Source of the DNA: an uncultured Clostridia bacterium
GTDB taxonomy: Bacteria > Bacillota > Clostridia > Christensenellales > Borkfalkiaceae
Reading direction: 5' to 3'
DNA: 41,188 nucleotides
NCBI GenBank assembly: GCA_904501815.1
Contig: CAJGCN010000001.1
Location: 1-41,188, forward strand
Position 1 is the first letter of the stretch. Each line of letters opens with the position of its first letter. Below are positions 32,054 to 40,945 of the stretch, piece after piece. The position numbers and the translations under genes were made by a program. The notes beneath the pieces were generated by a model, which saw nothing but the letters and a program-made list of their open reading frames with translations, was not told the DNA's origin and did no database searches.

Positions 32054-33517
32054 TTATATCTGTTTTGCAACGAAATATCCTTGATATTCTTCCATAAACC
32101 CTTCTGCGTTTTTTATCATTTCCACGCACGCAAGGTCATCCTTAAAACAGAACGTCATCGTGCAATTCCCAAAATATTTATCAATCACCTGTACGTATAT
32201 TTCAAAACGGGTGTCGTCCATCCAAGCCGCAGACACAGCGCAATCGTACATATATCCGTCTGTCGTAGGCAAGCCACCGTATTCGTGAGAATATCCTAAT
32301 TGAGGAAATTTGCAAAACTTGTTGGCGTTGATTGCAAACGGAAGCACCTTCTCGCCTTGCGCGTTCACATATTCGAAAACACCACCGCTTACACCGTCAA
32401 ATGACAAACGAAACTGGGTAATCCCCTGTGCGTTCTCCCCCAAAACCTTATACGTCTTTGCGTTAATTTTGTCTTCTATTTGCGTTTTGGTCATACCGTG
32501 TACGCAATAAAGAGTTAAATTATCGCATAATTTTTGCAGATTTTCTTGCTCTTCGGCACATTCAGGCAACGTATTTTCTGTGATATTTTCAACGATATCC
32601 TCAAAAAAATAATCAAATATCACGCTGTAAGGATAAGGCAAACCTTGACTATCGCTATTGAAAACAAGAATAATATCTTTTTCGGGATTGCAAACGGTAA
32701 GTTGCTTTCCAAGTCCGAGAAATGCGAACGAATTATTCCTCAATCCCCAAATTTGATAGCCGTATCCAATACGGCGCTCCGTAATGGTCAATAAAGAGGT
32801 TGCGTCCCGTAAATACTTTTCATTCATTAAACGCTCGCCTTTCCAAGTACCGTAATTCATAACAAAACGCGCAAAGGACAGCATATCGTTTGGAGTACAA
32901 ATCATAGCGGAGTCTCCCCAGCTTTCCCCAACAGGTCCTTTTAACATTTCTGCGTTTTGAAAAGTACCCATTTTATCAAATAATTTCTCTTTTAAATATG
33001 CGAGCAGCGTTTTCCCCGACACCTTTTCCACTAGCATAGACAAAAGATGCGAACCATTACTATCATACCGCCAAATTGTACCCGCAGGGTGCGTTATTTC
33101 CGTTTGATTGAAATATATATCTACCATATCCTTGTTTTCCGCCGTCAGCCAATTTACTCCAAAATACGAGCTTGTAGTCATTTTAAGCATATCGCGAATT
33201 GTTTGATTTTCTAAGTATTCGGGCAATTTTCTTGTAATTCTATCCCTAAAATAATCGGCAATTTTATCGTCCAAAGAGAGCTTACCCTCTTCCTCTAACA
33301 AACCGACAGCAACGGAAACAAACGATTTTGTTTGAGAATATTGTCTATGGCAAAAACCTTTATGAAACGGCTTCCAATATGCCTCACAACAAATTCTCTC
33401 CCCTCGCATAATGACAACATCATGCATAGGAAAACCTTTTTTAATCAAATGATTGATAAAATTTTTAATCCACTCGCTTTTAATTCCCACACTTTCAGGT
33501 GAAGTCACTTCAAACAT
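32054..33517 (-). CDS. Serine hydrolase of the beta-lactamase (class C / esterase) fold
   Basis: A 487-residue cytosolic-looking protein (no signal peptide) with the catalytic S-x-x-K at 61-64 (SQTK) and a YDSNGSHLL box starting at Tyr151, the variant of the YxN motif seen in esterase-type members. The C-terminal third (about 350-487) is an extra beta-rich domain with WMDDTRFEIYVQV. Such enzymes hydrolyse esters or peptides, so acetyl or methyl esters on pectin fragments would fit the neighbours, but the substrate is inferred. GAGGT precedes the ATG, and the gap to the GH4 stop is 3 bp, so the two genes are cotranscribed. Confidence 0.85.
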   Translation of the reverse strand: MFEVTSPESVGIKSEWIKNFINHLIKKGFPMHDVVIMRGERICCEAYWKPFHKGFCHRQYSQTKSFVSVAVGLLEEEGKLSLDDKIADYFRDRITRKLPEYLENQTIRDMLKMTTSSYFGVNWLTAENKDMVDIYFNQTEITHPAGTIWRYDSNGSHLLSMLVEKVSGKTLLAYLKEKLFDKMGTFQNAEMLKGPVGESWGDSAMICTPNDMLSFARFVMNYGTWKGERLMNEKYLRDATSLLTITERRIGYGYQIWGLRNNSFAFLGLGKQLTVCNPEKDIILVFNSDSQGLPYPYSVIFDYFFEDIVENITENTLPECAEEQENLQKLCDNLTLYCVHGMTKTQIEDKINAKTYKVLGENAQGITQFRLSFDGVSGGVFEYVNAQGEKVLPFAINANKFCKFPQLGYSHEYGGLPTTDGYMYDCAVSAAWMDDTRFEIYVQVIDKYFGNCTMTFCFKDDLACVEMIKNAEGFMEEYQGYFVAKQI

Positions 33518-33520
33518 ATC

Positions 33521-34915
33521 TTATACCTCATATTCTTTTAAATATTCTTTTGTGTTTTCAACCATAGTATCAAACAACTTTCTTGCGTCCGCCAAAGAAC
33601 AACGCACTTGCGGACTACCTGCAAATACGGCAAATGCTTTATCCAAATTTCTTTCCGCAATCGCTTCGTCCAACGCCTCTTGCTCGCCTACGATATGCGC
33701 AATCATAGCGTATAATTGCTTGGGAATTGCCCCTGCAAACACGGGTTTTACTTCGTCCGTTCTAAATATTGCGTTAGTTTCCACCACCGCACCCAAAGGT
33801 AAGTTCGGAATTTGTCCTTCATTAGGGATATTTACGTTCGTAATCATTTCGTGTAAGCCAAGTAGCGCACGCATTTGATTGACTCCATCTTCGCCCGTAG
33901 GCGTAATTTCCGGTTGGATTGCACCCGACACTAAATCTTCACTCTTTTTCTTGCGGTTTTTCAAATCTTCTTTGCGATAGGCTACGTCCGTAATAGCAAA
34001 CATCCATTCATCCACCGTTTTTCTGTCTTTTAAATACCAGTTTCCAGGACAAAATTCGGATAAATGCCGATCACCCGCCGCCGCGATTACCCCATAGCGT
34101 TTGAATAAATCCATCTTTACCCGTTCGGCACGTTTCCAATATCTATCCGCCCAGTTTTCTTCTTTGTCCTCCTTATACCCGCTTTCGTAGTATTTATCCA
34201 CGAATTTTTTATACACCTCAAAAAGGTCGTATTCGTTGTATCTTGCGGACGTAAGCCAAGTGAAATGATTAATACCGATAGGATTTACCTTGACTTCTTC
34301 TCTCTTTACGCCCTTTACGCCGTAAATATCTTCCAAAGCCGTTGCCAACAATTTTTGCGTTGCAAAAACCTCGTGGCAACATCCAAACGCTTTAATTTCA
34401 GGGAATGCACGGTATAAAGTCTTTACGCACATTGTCATAGGATTTGTGTAATTAATTACCCAAGCGTTGGGGCAATTATCCCGCACCGCAAACGCGATTT
34501 CTTCTATCATGGGGCAACAACGCAAAGAACGCACGACACCTCCTGCCCCCACCGTATCGCCTACAGATTGATAAATACCGTATTTTTCAGGTTCGTGTAC
34601 GTCGCTTTCCATCTCGTCAAAAGTGGCAGGTTGAATGGATATAATGACAAAGTCTGCACCCTTTAACGCTTCACTAAGCGTATTAGATACTTGGTAATTC
34701 CAATGACTTACAGCCCCTTTTACAGCGTTAAATTTTTCACCTATGATTTTATTGCTTTCCGCTGCCGGCTTGTCAATGTCGTATAAGCGGACTGTACCCG
34801 ACATATCTTCACACGCCACTAAATCGCTCATCAACGCCCACGCCCAACCGCGCGAACCGCCACCAACGTACGCAATGTTTACATCTTTTGCTTTTTTGTT
34901 TACAATTACAGCCAT
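33521..34915 (-). CDS. GH4-family alpha-galacturonidase-like enzyme (CHEV type)
   Basis: NAD- and metal-dependent glycosidase of family GH4, 464 residues. It has the Rossmann nucleotide site VGGGSRGW (17-24), the NYTNPM segment (155-160), the motif CHEV at 180-183 and GINHFTW (214-220). In GH4 the four residues at the metal site sort by substrate, and CHEV is the signature of alpha-galacturonidases such as LplD. It would release galacturonate from oligogalacturonides inside the cell. The start has GAGGTG just upstream of the ATG. It precedes the serine hydrolase by 3 bp. Confidence 0.88.
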   Translation of the reverse strand: MAVIVNKKAKDVNIAYVGGGSRGWAWALMSDLVACEDMSGTVRLYDIDKPAAESNKIIGEKFNAVKGAVSHWNYQVSNTLSEALKGADFVIISIQPATFDEMESDVHEPEKYGIYQSVGDTVGAGGVVRSLRCCPMIEEIAFAVRDNCPNAWVINYTNPMTMCVKTLYRAFPEIKAFGCCHEVFATQKLLATALEDIYGVKGVKREEVKVNPIGINHFTWLTSARYNEYDLFEVYKKFVDKYYESGYKEDKEENWADRYWKRAERVKMDLFKRYGVIAAAGDRHLSEFCPGNWYLKDRKTVDEWMFAITDVAYRKEDLKNRKKKSEDLVSGAIQPEITPTGEDGVNQMRALLGLHEMITNVNIPNEGQIPNLPLGAVVETNAIFRTDEVKPVFAGAIPKQLYAMIAHIVGEQEALDEAIAERNLDKAFAVFAGSPQVRCSLADARKLFDTMVENTKEYLKEYEV

Positions 34916-35010
34916 TTTACACCTCGTTAAATTTAAAATTAAAAAATTTTATTTATAAGTCTTATTTTAAGACTACCTTCCAAAATTAGGTTTCGATTTT
35001 GATAATATCG

Positions 35011-35115
35011 TTATTTATCTGATAACTCCATTCTGATTATCCCGTTCTTTGATAATCAGCAAAGCTTTGCCTTTATTCCTTTTCCGCAAGAAGATAAACC
35101 GATTGCGTATTTCAT
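35011..35115 (-). pseudogene. Remnant of a sugar phosphate isomerase/epimerase gene
   Basis: With AGGAG 9 nt upstream, an ATG at 35115 opens MKYAIGLSSCGKGIK, the N-terminus typical of TIM-barrel sugar isomerases/epimerases, but the frame stops after 19 codons. Switching frame gives SFADYQRTG, then another shift gives MELSDK ending at 35011, matching the next part of such proteins. The rest of the roughly 270-codon gene is absent. It is therefore a deleted and frameshifted relic between the Eis-like gene and the GH4 gene. Confidence 0.6.
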
Positions 35116-35144
35116 AATTTTTCTCCTATTATCTTTTTTATGAA

Positions 35145-36365
35145 TTAAAACGTATCTTCTAACCAAATCGGCTTCTTATAAAAGAGTTTCTTCAAATTCT
35201 CACAATTAGATAGGATGCGTACGTTTTCTAACAGTTCTAAATTGTCGAAAGCATATCTTCCTAAAATCGCAGAAGAAAAAGCATTAATATCCATTTGTAT
35301 ATCCGGTTTTCCGCCTTTTGTTATCTTTCTTTCTTTTCCAAATTCAATCGTATAACAACCGTTATTCCACGACGCGTAATGATCGCCCACGATTTCTATG
35401 CAAACCTGTCCCGTTCCGTCTATTTTTGCTAATTTTAATACTTCTTCGACGTCAACGACGCGGCTTGTTCCGTTATTTGTTAAACTATGTAAGGCATCTT
35501 TATCCTTTCTGCCCCAACCGCCCGTGCTGTCAATAAACGCCGAAACGTCTAACTCTTTGGGCAATTTTATGATTACTCGATTGCAATATTGTTTTTGCTT
35601 TTCAAATAAAGATAAGCACCCCTTCAAGCCTTCCATCGTCGTATACCAAAGAGTTTTTACTTCTAAATCTTGCGTACCGTCCTTTTTGATTGCTATAAAA
35701 TCCATATATCCGTCCGGTACGTTCTCGTCATTATAATGCACGAATGAACTTCTATTTTGATAAGGCACGCGATTATTGTAAAACAGCCTCCATTGCGTTC
35801 TATTTTTAACGACCGCTAAATTTTGATTAACACTAAACTGTGCATACACTTTTTCAATATCCGCTTTCATCTTATCCGAGCCGTCAAAATATATATTTTT
35901 TCCGTATTGCGGAAAAGACATTCGTTCTACTGGCACGTTCCAAAACGCGTATTCGGCACTCGCGTCATATCCGAACTGCCGATAATAGTTTTCCGCGAAG
36001 GGATATAAATGAGAAAAAATTTGTCCGTTTTGACGCATTTTTTCAAAAGCTTTTACATAAATTTGCTTAATTGCTCCCTTAGGTCCGTTAAAATCGGAAA
36101 CGACTCCCCCAACGCCACACATTTTACATTGTGTCCCATCAAAATAGATCGTATGACCGCTACATTCAATGGCGGCATACAGCTTATCGCCGATATACGC
36201 CCCCATACGGAAAAATCCGTCTTCTTGGTTTTCATCTTCCTCTACAAGTTGCTTTTTGAATTCTTCGGGCTTATTTAATTGCGCATTCTGCCAACGAAAC
36301 ATCATACACATAAGTTGGCGATAGGCTAATCCCTCTTCTCCATAAAATTCTCTAATCGTATACAT
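35145..36365 (-). CDS. Eis-like GNAT acetyltransferase with SCP2-type C-terminal domain
   Basis: 406 residues, the length of the Eis family. The N-terminal GNAT domain shows CGVGGVVSDFNGPKGAIKQIY (about 82-102), the acetyl-CoA loop region, followed by HLYPFAENYYRQFGYD, a strong Eis-family marker. A second GNAT-like fold and a C-terminal SCP2-like domain (about 290-400) follow. Eis proteins acetylate amines; the substrate here is unknown. The pyrophosphate loop deviates from the usual RRxG. AAAGGAG lies 6 nt before the ATG; the gap to the 1178-residue gene is 12 bp, so they are cotranscribed. Confidence 0.8.
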   Translation of the reverse strand: MYTIREFYGEEGLAYRQLMCMMFRWQNAQLNKPEEFKKQLVEEDENQEDGFFRMGAYIGDKLYAAIECSGHTIYFDGTQCKMCGVGGVVSDFNGPKGAIKQIYVKAFEKMRQNGQIFSHLYPFAENYYRQFGYDASAEYAFWNVPVERMSFPQYGKNIYFDGSDKMKADIEKVYAQFSVNQNLAVVKNRTQWRLFYNNRVPYQNRSSFVHYNDENVPDGYMDFIAIKKDGTQDLEVKTLWYTTMEGLKGCLSLFEKQKQYCNRVIIKLPKELDVSAFIDSTGGWGRKDKDALHSLTNNGTSRVVDVEEVLKLAKIDGTGQVCIEIVGDHYASWNNGCYTIEFGKERKITKGGKPDIQMDINAFSSAILGRYAFDNLELLENVRILSNCENLKKLFYKKPIWLEDTF

Positions 36366-36377
36366 ACTATTCTCCTT

Positions 36378-39300
36378 TTATTTAACGAGCTTCAATAAAA
36401 TAGATTGTTGCCGTAAAATTCCCACCGAAATTGCGGAAATCTTTCCGTTTTTCATACGCTTTCCTATCTGTTCACAACCGTAAACACCTACTGCATTACA
36501 ATACGTATTTTCAGGGAGCTCCACCTTTACCCGAATGGGTTTTTCATAAGTAGCCCCGCCCAAATCTTTGGAATAATCGACGAGCAATAACACGTCTTCT
36601 CCCCGTTCATTCACAAAAGGCGTTATACCGCAACGTTTATCCGCTATATATCCCGAAGTAGAAAGTTTACGCATACAATCCGTAATCGTACTTTCCAACA
36701 ACGCACTAATGTTGTACGCCGTATTATACACCGAATGTTTCACGCTATCTATTCCTACTTGACAAATAGGAGCGTTGAGTAGAAGGGTATTCTCTCTGCG
36801 TATTAAAATCGGCGTGTTATCATCCGCCCAAAGCAACGCTTCTCCGTCAACCGCGTCGTAATACAATTCTACTTCGTAAGGAGTGATGTATTCCTTAGAG
36901 CCTCCGTCCGTTAAATAGGTCAAGCGTTTTTTACGACGGTTGCGTTTTACGCCAAATACGTCTTCTAAGCCGTCCACGTTATGTACGGCTATAAGCGGTA
37001 TACCCTCTTTATGCAATGCGCGCAATGCCTCGATTGATTTCTTATCCGCTTTGGTAAGGGAGGGTAAAATCACCATATCGCAGTTTTCTTTGGTTAAAGA
37101 TTGCAAGCGGGCATAATCTATCGCCCCGCTAACGGGAAGCCCTCCTTCTCGCAATGCTTTATACATATACGCTAAACCCGAATCGCTGATATTATGTGCA
37201 GCGTGTCCGCTGTATCCGTAATCCCCACCAGAATATTCGTCATAGCACTTGTTTTTGTCAAATCTATCGTCGTCACTGGTAATTTCATATACGAGTACGC
37301 TTCCCTTTTTGGGGGCAACAGGAATATTTTCCATTGCCTTTCCCCAAGCATATAGAAATTCGTTTAGCTTATCCGCCACGCTGTTATATAAATATTCTGG
37401 GAACAACATAATCCCATAATCTTTCCAATAACTATACGCTTGTTTTTCCGAACGATAGTGCGGGGTATTGAAAATATATTCGTATACTTGCGTCACGCAC
37501 ATATACGGCTTACAAGTAAACAAACCAACAGGCGGTTTTGCAGGGCAAATTGCGGTGTCTGGACAACCTTCACGCCAGCCGTCATATAATTCTGGAAACA
37601 AACGTATGCGCGGGTCTAAAAATTTCGCCGTAGTCAATGCCCACGCCCCACGAGTTGTCGTATATCCACACACGTGCGGATAATCTTCAAATTGATAATA
37701 CCCGTCCGTATGTTCGTATGCTTTCGTTGCGTCCACGCCGTACCAACGGGAAGAATATGCCCCTATGTACGGCGAAATATATACATTCCAATGCCCGTAA
37801 GTAGTACGCTTTACCTTTGGATTAACTCTTTTTACTTTTAACCATTCCTTTCGTTCACATTCGGCAATAATCGGTAAGCAATAGTCTATAAATTCACCAC
37901 AGGCAAGCGACATAAAGTTCTGATAATCTTCCAACGTAAACCTTTCTTGTACGTTTATCAATCCTGCTTTTTTTCGAATATCTTCGTGTAAGCATAAAAA
38001 CTCTTCCAACATATCGAGCATTTGATTGCGGACAACCCGATAGATGAAAAAGTCGTATCGCCCATACAACCTATCTTCTCTGCGCCCGCCGTTTTTAGAA
38101 TACACGTAATCGGCATTTTGCGTAATTCCCCAATCCAACGTCGCATCAGAAATCAAATCAGCCCTACTCACGCAACGGCCATTCATCCATGCAAATATTT
38201 TTCTTTTGAACAGGGGATAAATTTCCCAAGCGCGACGCTCTTCTGCTACGTTAGGCAAAATCAACGCGATATCGACGTAATGTTGTACGTTGCAATCGGG
38301 CATCGGAAACCAAAAGTCAGGCACCGCATTGATTCCCCCCAAAGGCGCGCCGTCCCCCACGTGCGAATGGAATAATCCACTTGCTTCTTGCGGAGATATA
38401 TCGCTGTTTTTATCAATAACTTCAAACGCCGAACGGTGTTCTTTGACGAGTTCGCCGAAATAATACACTTCCACTGACAAATGATATACGCCCAAAGCAA
38501 GCGGAGATATTTTTACCTCATACGCCTTAAAAGGGTTTACTGGATATTCATTAGGGGTTTGTTTTTGAAAATACTCCAATTCTCGAATAGGATTAAAGAA
38601 CGCGTCTTGCAAAATAAATCTTACCGAAATATCTTCTACGGTATGTATCGTGCGAATATCAACGTAAAACGCCGCTTCCTGCGTGGTATAAAAATAGTGA
38701 TTGCCTTGCAAATGGCGTATAATATCGGCGCGATTATAAGCCGTTTCGGGAATCATTTCGGCTAATTCTTCATTCAGCGGCGAACGAACAGATACGGTAA
38801 ATTCCATATCTAAGGATTCCCCGTTATAAATTAAATTCCCTTCTTTATCATAAATAAACTCGCGTGCGCCCTTGTACAATTCCGCATACATTTGCTCAAA
38901 CTCATTGTATCCTACGCACAACTGTTCAATTTCACCCAAATTTTGCAATAAAAACGTACCGGAAAACGGCTTTTCTTTTACCTTACAAACAGCACGATAG
39001 GTTTGCAGTACTCCGTCTATTGCCGCTAATTCACCTCCATTGTCGGCATTTACTTTCGACGTATAATTCATGTCTAAAACACGGAACGCACCGTTTTCAA
39101 TATACAAGCGTTTACTATTGTTAATTTTGAAATACAGCCCCGTGAATTCTTCATAAATCGTCGCCCAACAAGCTCCGTGTACTTTCTCGGCAGGCGGACG
39201 GGCATACAAGCCGTCGGCGAAGGTATATTCGACCTGCGAGATATTTTCCCCAATGTCAGACACGGTTAAATGTAAGCTATACGGCAAAACCCCACCGTTA

Positions 39301-39914
39301 TCACGGGGAATAATAAGGTGATATTCTCCTACTTTCTTAGGCTCAATTTCTTGCGTTTGTAAGCGTAAATCGGAAATGAAAATTTCACGGAATGCATTTT
39401 CTCTCGTAAAACCGATTTTTCCTTTCTTCTTTTCAACGGGGCATTCCAACACACACTCGCCCATTTGACAACGCATTTTTTTGCCATCTACTATGAGATC
39501 TACTCCGTATTTTTTATCGTATTCACGAGTAAACGTATATTCTTTTCTTTCTAATAATTGAGTATGTATTCCCACGATTTCATACAAGGCGATTGCCGTC
39601 CCGCCCTTCGACAAAGCGGAAATTTCGAGTTCGTATCCCGTGCGGTTTTGTCTGTCATACCCAAATACTACGCCAAAACTTTCATTTACGTTCACGCATC
39701 CGTTTTTATAATGCATTAAATCAAAATGCAACGTAAACGTCGAAATGCTCGGCACGTTGATATACGCTCTTGCTCCGCTAAAAGTCAAAGCATATCCTTG
39801 CTCTTTTACCGTACCGTTTAAATGATAGTAAGGATTATCTTTTTCCACTTCAAGAGAATAGGGTTGATTATTGTCGTCGTGATTATATAAACCATTTTTA
39901 AATTCAAATTCCAT
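36378..39914 (-). CDS. Very large putative glycoside hydrolase with GH42-like trimerisation (amidotransferase-fold) domain
   Basis: 1178 residues, no signal peptide. I do not recognise the family as a whole. Parts I can see: a concanavalin-like beta-sandwich (about 55-185), a second beta-rich region (200-380), an immunoglobulin-like segment (about 400-500), a long alpha/beta region with many Trp, Tyr and His (about 520-860, a possible TIM-barrel catalytic domain), then an amidotransferase-like domain (about 872-990: SGLAYMYKALREGGLPV, CDMVILPSLTKADKKSIEAL) of the kind found after GH42-type barrels, and a C-terminal beta domain. The lack of an export signal implies action on imported oligosaccharides, consistent with the intracellular GH4 enzyme. 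The ribosome site is weak (GGTAACAAATC). It follows the EamA gene by 24 bp. Confidence 0.7.
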   Translation of the reverse strand: MEFEFKNGLYNHDDNNQPYSLEVEKDNPYYHLNGTVKEQGYALTFSGARAYINVPSISTFTLHFDLMHYKNGCVNVNESFGVVFGYDRQNRTGYELEISALSKGGTAIALYEIVGIHTQLLERKEYTFTREYDKKYGVDLIVDGKKMRCQMGECVLECPVEKKKGKIGFTRENAFREIFISDLRLQTQEIEPKKVGEYHLIIPRDNGGVLPYSLHLTVSDIGENISQVEYTFADGLYARPPAEKVHGACWATIYEEFTGLYFKINNSKRLYIENGAFRVLDMNYTSKVNADNGGELAAIDGVLQTYRAVCKVKEKPFSGTFLLQNLGEIEQLCVGYNEFEQMYAELYKGAREFIYDKEGNLIYNGESLDMEFTVSVRSPLNEELAEMIPETAYNRADIIRHLQGNHYFYTTQEAAFYVDIRTIHTVEDISVRFILQDAFFNPIRELEYFQKQTPNEYPVNPFKAYEVKISPLALGVYHLSVEVYYFGELVKEHRSAFEVIDKNSDISPQEASGLFHSHVGDGAPLGGINAVPDFWFPMPDCNVQHYVDIALILPNVAEERRAWEIYPLFKRKIFAWMNGRCVSRADLISDATLDWGITQNADYVYSKNGGRREDRLYGRYDFFIYRVVRNQMLDMLEEFLCLHEDIRKKAGLINVQERFTLEDYQNFMSLACGEFIDYCLPIIAECERKEWLKVKRVNPKVKRTTYGHWNVYISPYIGAYSSRWYGVDATKAYEHTDGYYQFEDYPHVCGYTTTRGAWALTTAKFLDPRIRLFPELYDGWREGCPDTAICPAKPPVGLFTCKPYMCVTQVYEYIFNTPHYRSEKQAYSYWKDYGIMLFPEYLYNSVADKLNEFLYAWGKAMENIPVAPKKGSVLVYEITSDDDRFDKNKCYDEYSGGDYGYSGHAAHNISDSGLAYMYKALREGGLPVSGAIDYARLQSLTKENCDMVILPSLTKADKKSIEALRALHKEGIPLIAVHNVDGLEDVFGVKRNRRKKRLTYLTDGGSKEYITPYEVELYYDAVDGEALLWADDNTPILIRRENTLLLNAPICQVGIDSVKHSVYNTAYNISALLESTITDCMRKLSTSGYIADKRCGITPFVNERGEDVLLLVDYSKDLGGATYEKPIRVKVELPENTYCNAVGVYGCEQIGKRMKNGKISAISVGILRQQSILLKLVK

Positions 39915-39938
39915 GATTTGTTACCATTTTTTTACTTT

Positions 39939-40814
39939 TTATATACTTAATAAAACAACGGATACTATACCGCAAACATAGCCGATATATTGCCATTTCG
40001 TAAAACGTTCTTTATAAATAATTAGTCCTGTTATAAACGTAAAGACGATCAATCCTGCCGAAACGGAAGGATATAATACTACGCCTGGTAAAGCCGTCGC
40101 TAATAATAACATTAAGATATTGCATCCTGCATTTGCGACACCCGTAGCCGAAGCATACGAGCAACTCTTTTTTATCAATGTTTTAAAATTCTTAGGCTTT
40201 TTAGAAATAAGGCAAATTCCAAAAATCACCGTCACCGCTAACATTGCAAAGAATTGAAAACATACTGCGTAATCATTCGCTTGCATACCTTGCGCCGACA
40301 AATTGCTTTGATGTACTTTTTGCAATGTACTTCCTATCCCATTCCCTAAAAAAGAAAGTATGGCAAAAAACAACCATTTAAAATTAAATTTTTTCTCCTT
40401 TTCTATCGTATTCACCAAGATAAGCGATGCAAATAACAAAAATAAACCGATAATACCCAACGTCGTAAATTTTTCGCCCAAAATAATCGCGCTGTATAAC
40501 GCGGGTATAATAATGGAAAACGACGAAATTAACGCGCTTAATGAAAGAGAGCCTGTTTTTATTGCCATATAGGAAGAAAAAATACAAGTAGAAAATGAAC
40601 AAGCAAATCCCATTGCAAAGAAAAACGTCGTCCAAGAAAAATTGAAATTAAATATAAACAATATTCCTAAAAATATAGTTGCTGCTAATACTTCGAAGAA
40701 CAAAAAAAACATTTGAGCATTTTCTGCATCTTGCGTTTTTTTATCGTTTTGTTTTATAAAAATATTTTGTATGTAGGCCAAAAAAATAACAAAAAATAAA
40801 AGAATATATTCCAT
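39939..40814 (-). CDS. EamA/DMT-family transporter
   Basis: 291 residues with ten hydrophobic segments in two repeats of five, the layout of drug/metabolite transporters. Repeat ends show the family's pattern: GEKFTTLGIIGLFLLFASLILV and YKERFTKWQYIGYVCGIVSVVLL. The ATG at 40814 (MEYILL) has GAAGG 6 nt upstream; a TTG at 40847 is too close to its AGGA to be the start. The position ahead of the catabolic genes suggests a sugar or uronate-related substrate, but the family is too diverse to say. Confidence 0.85.
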   Translation of the reverse strand: MEYILLFFVIFLAYIQNIFIKQNDKKTQDAENAQMFFLFFEVLAATIFLGILFIFNFNFSWTTFFFAMGFACSFSTCIFSSYMAIKTGSLSLSALISSFSIIIPALYSAIILGEKFTTLGIIGLFLLFASLILVNTIEKEKKFNFKWLFFAILSFLGNGIGSTLQKVHQSNLSAQGMQANDYAVCFQFFAMLAVTVIFGICLISKKPKNFKTLIKKSCSYASATGVANAGCNILMLLLATALPGVVLYPSVSAGLIVFTFITGLIIYKERFTKWQYIGYVCGIVSVVLLSI

Positions 40815-40876
40815 ACCGTGCCTTCGTCTTAGTTTATAAGTGTTCAATTCCTATTTCTTATATTTTGTCTTTTCTC

Positions 40877-40909
40877 AAAGTAGCCACTCGCTTCACAAGT
40901 GGCTACTTT
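40877..40909. terminator. Hairpin between the edge gene and the EamA gene
   Basis: AAAGTAGCCACT (40877-40888) pairs perfectly with AGTGGCTACTTT (40898-40909), 9-nt loop. The plus-side tail is TTTTTGATT and the minus-side tail is shorter. It probably ends the minus-strand gene that stops at 40946 and separates it from the EamA transcript. Confidence 0.65.
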
Positions 40910-40945
40910 TTGATTGAACACTATAAAATTTTATTGATTGCTTTG

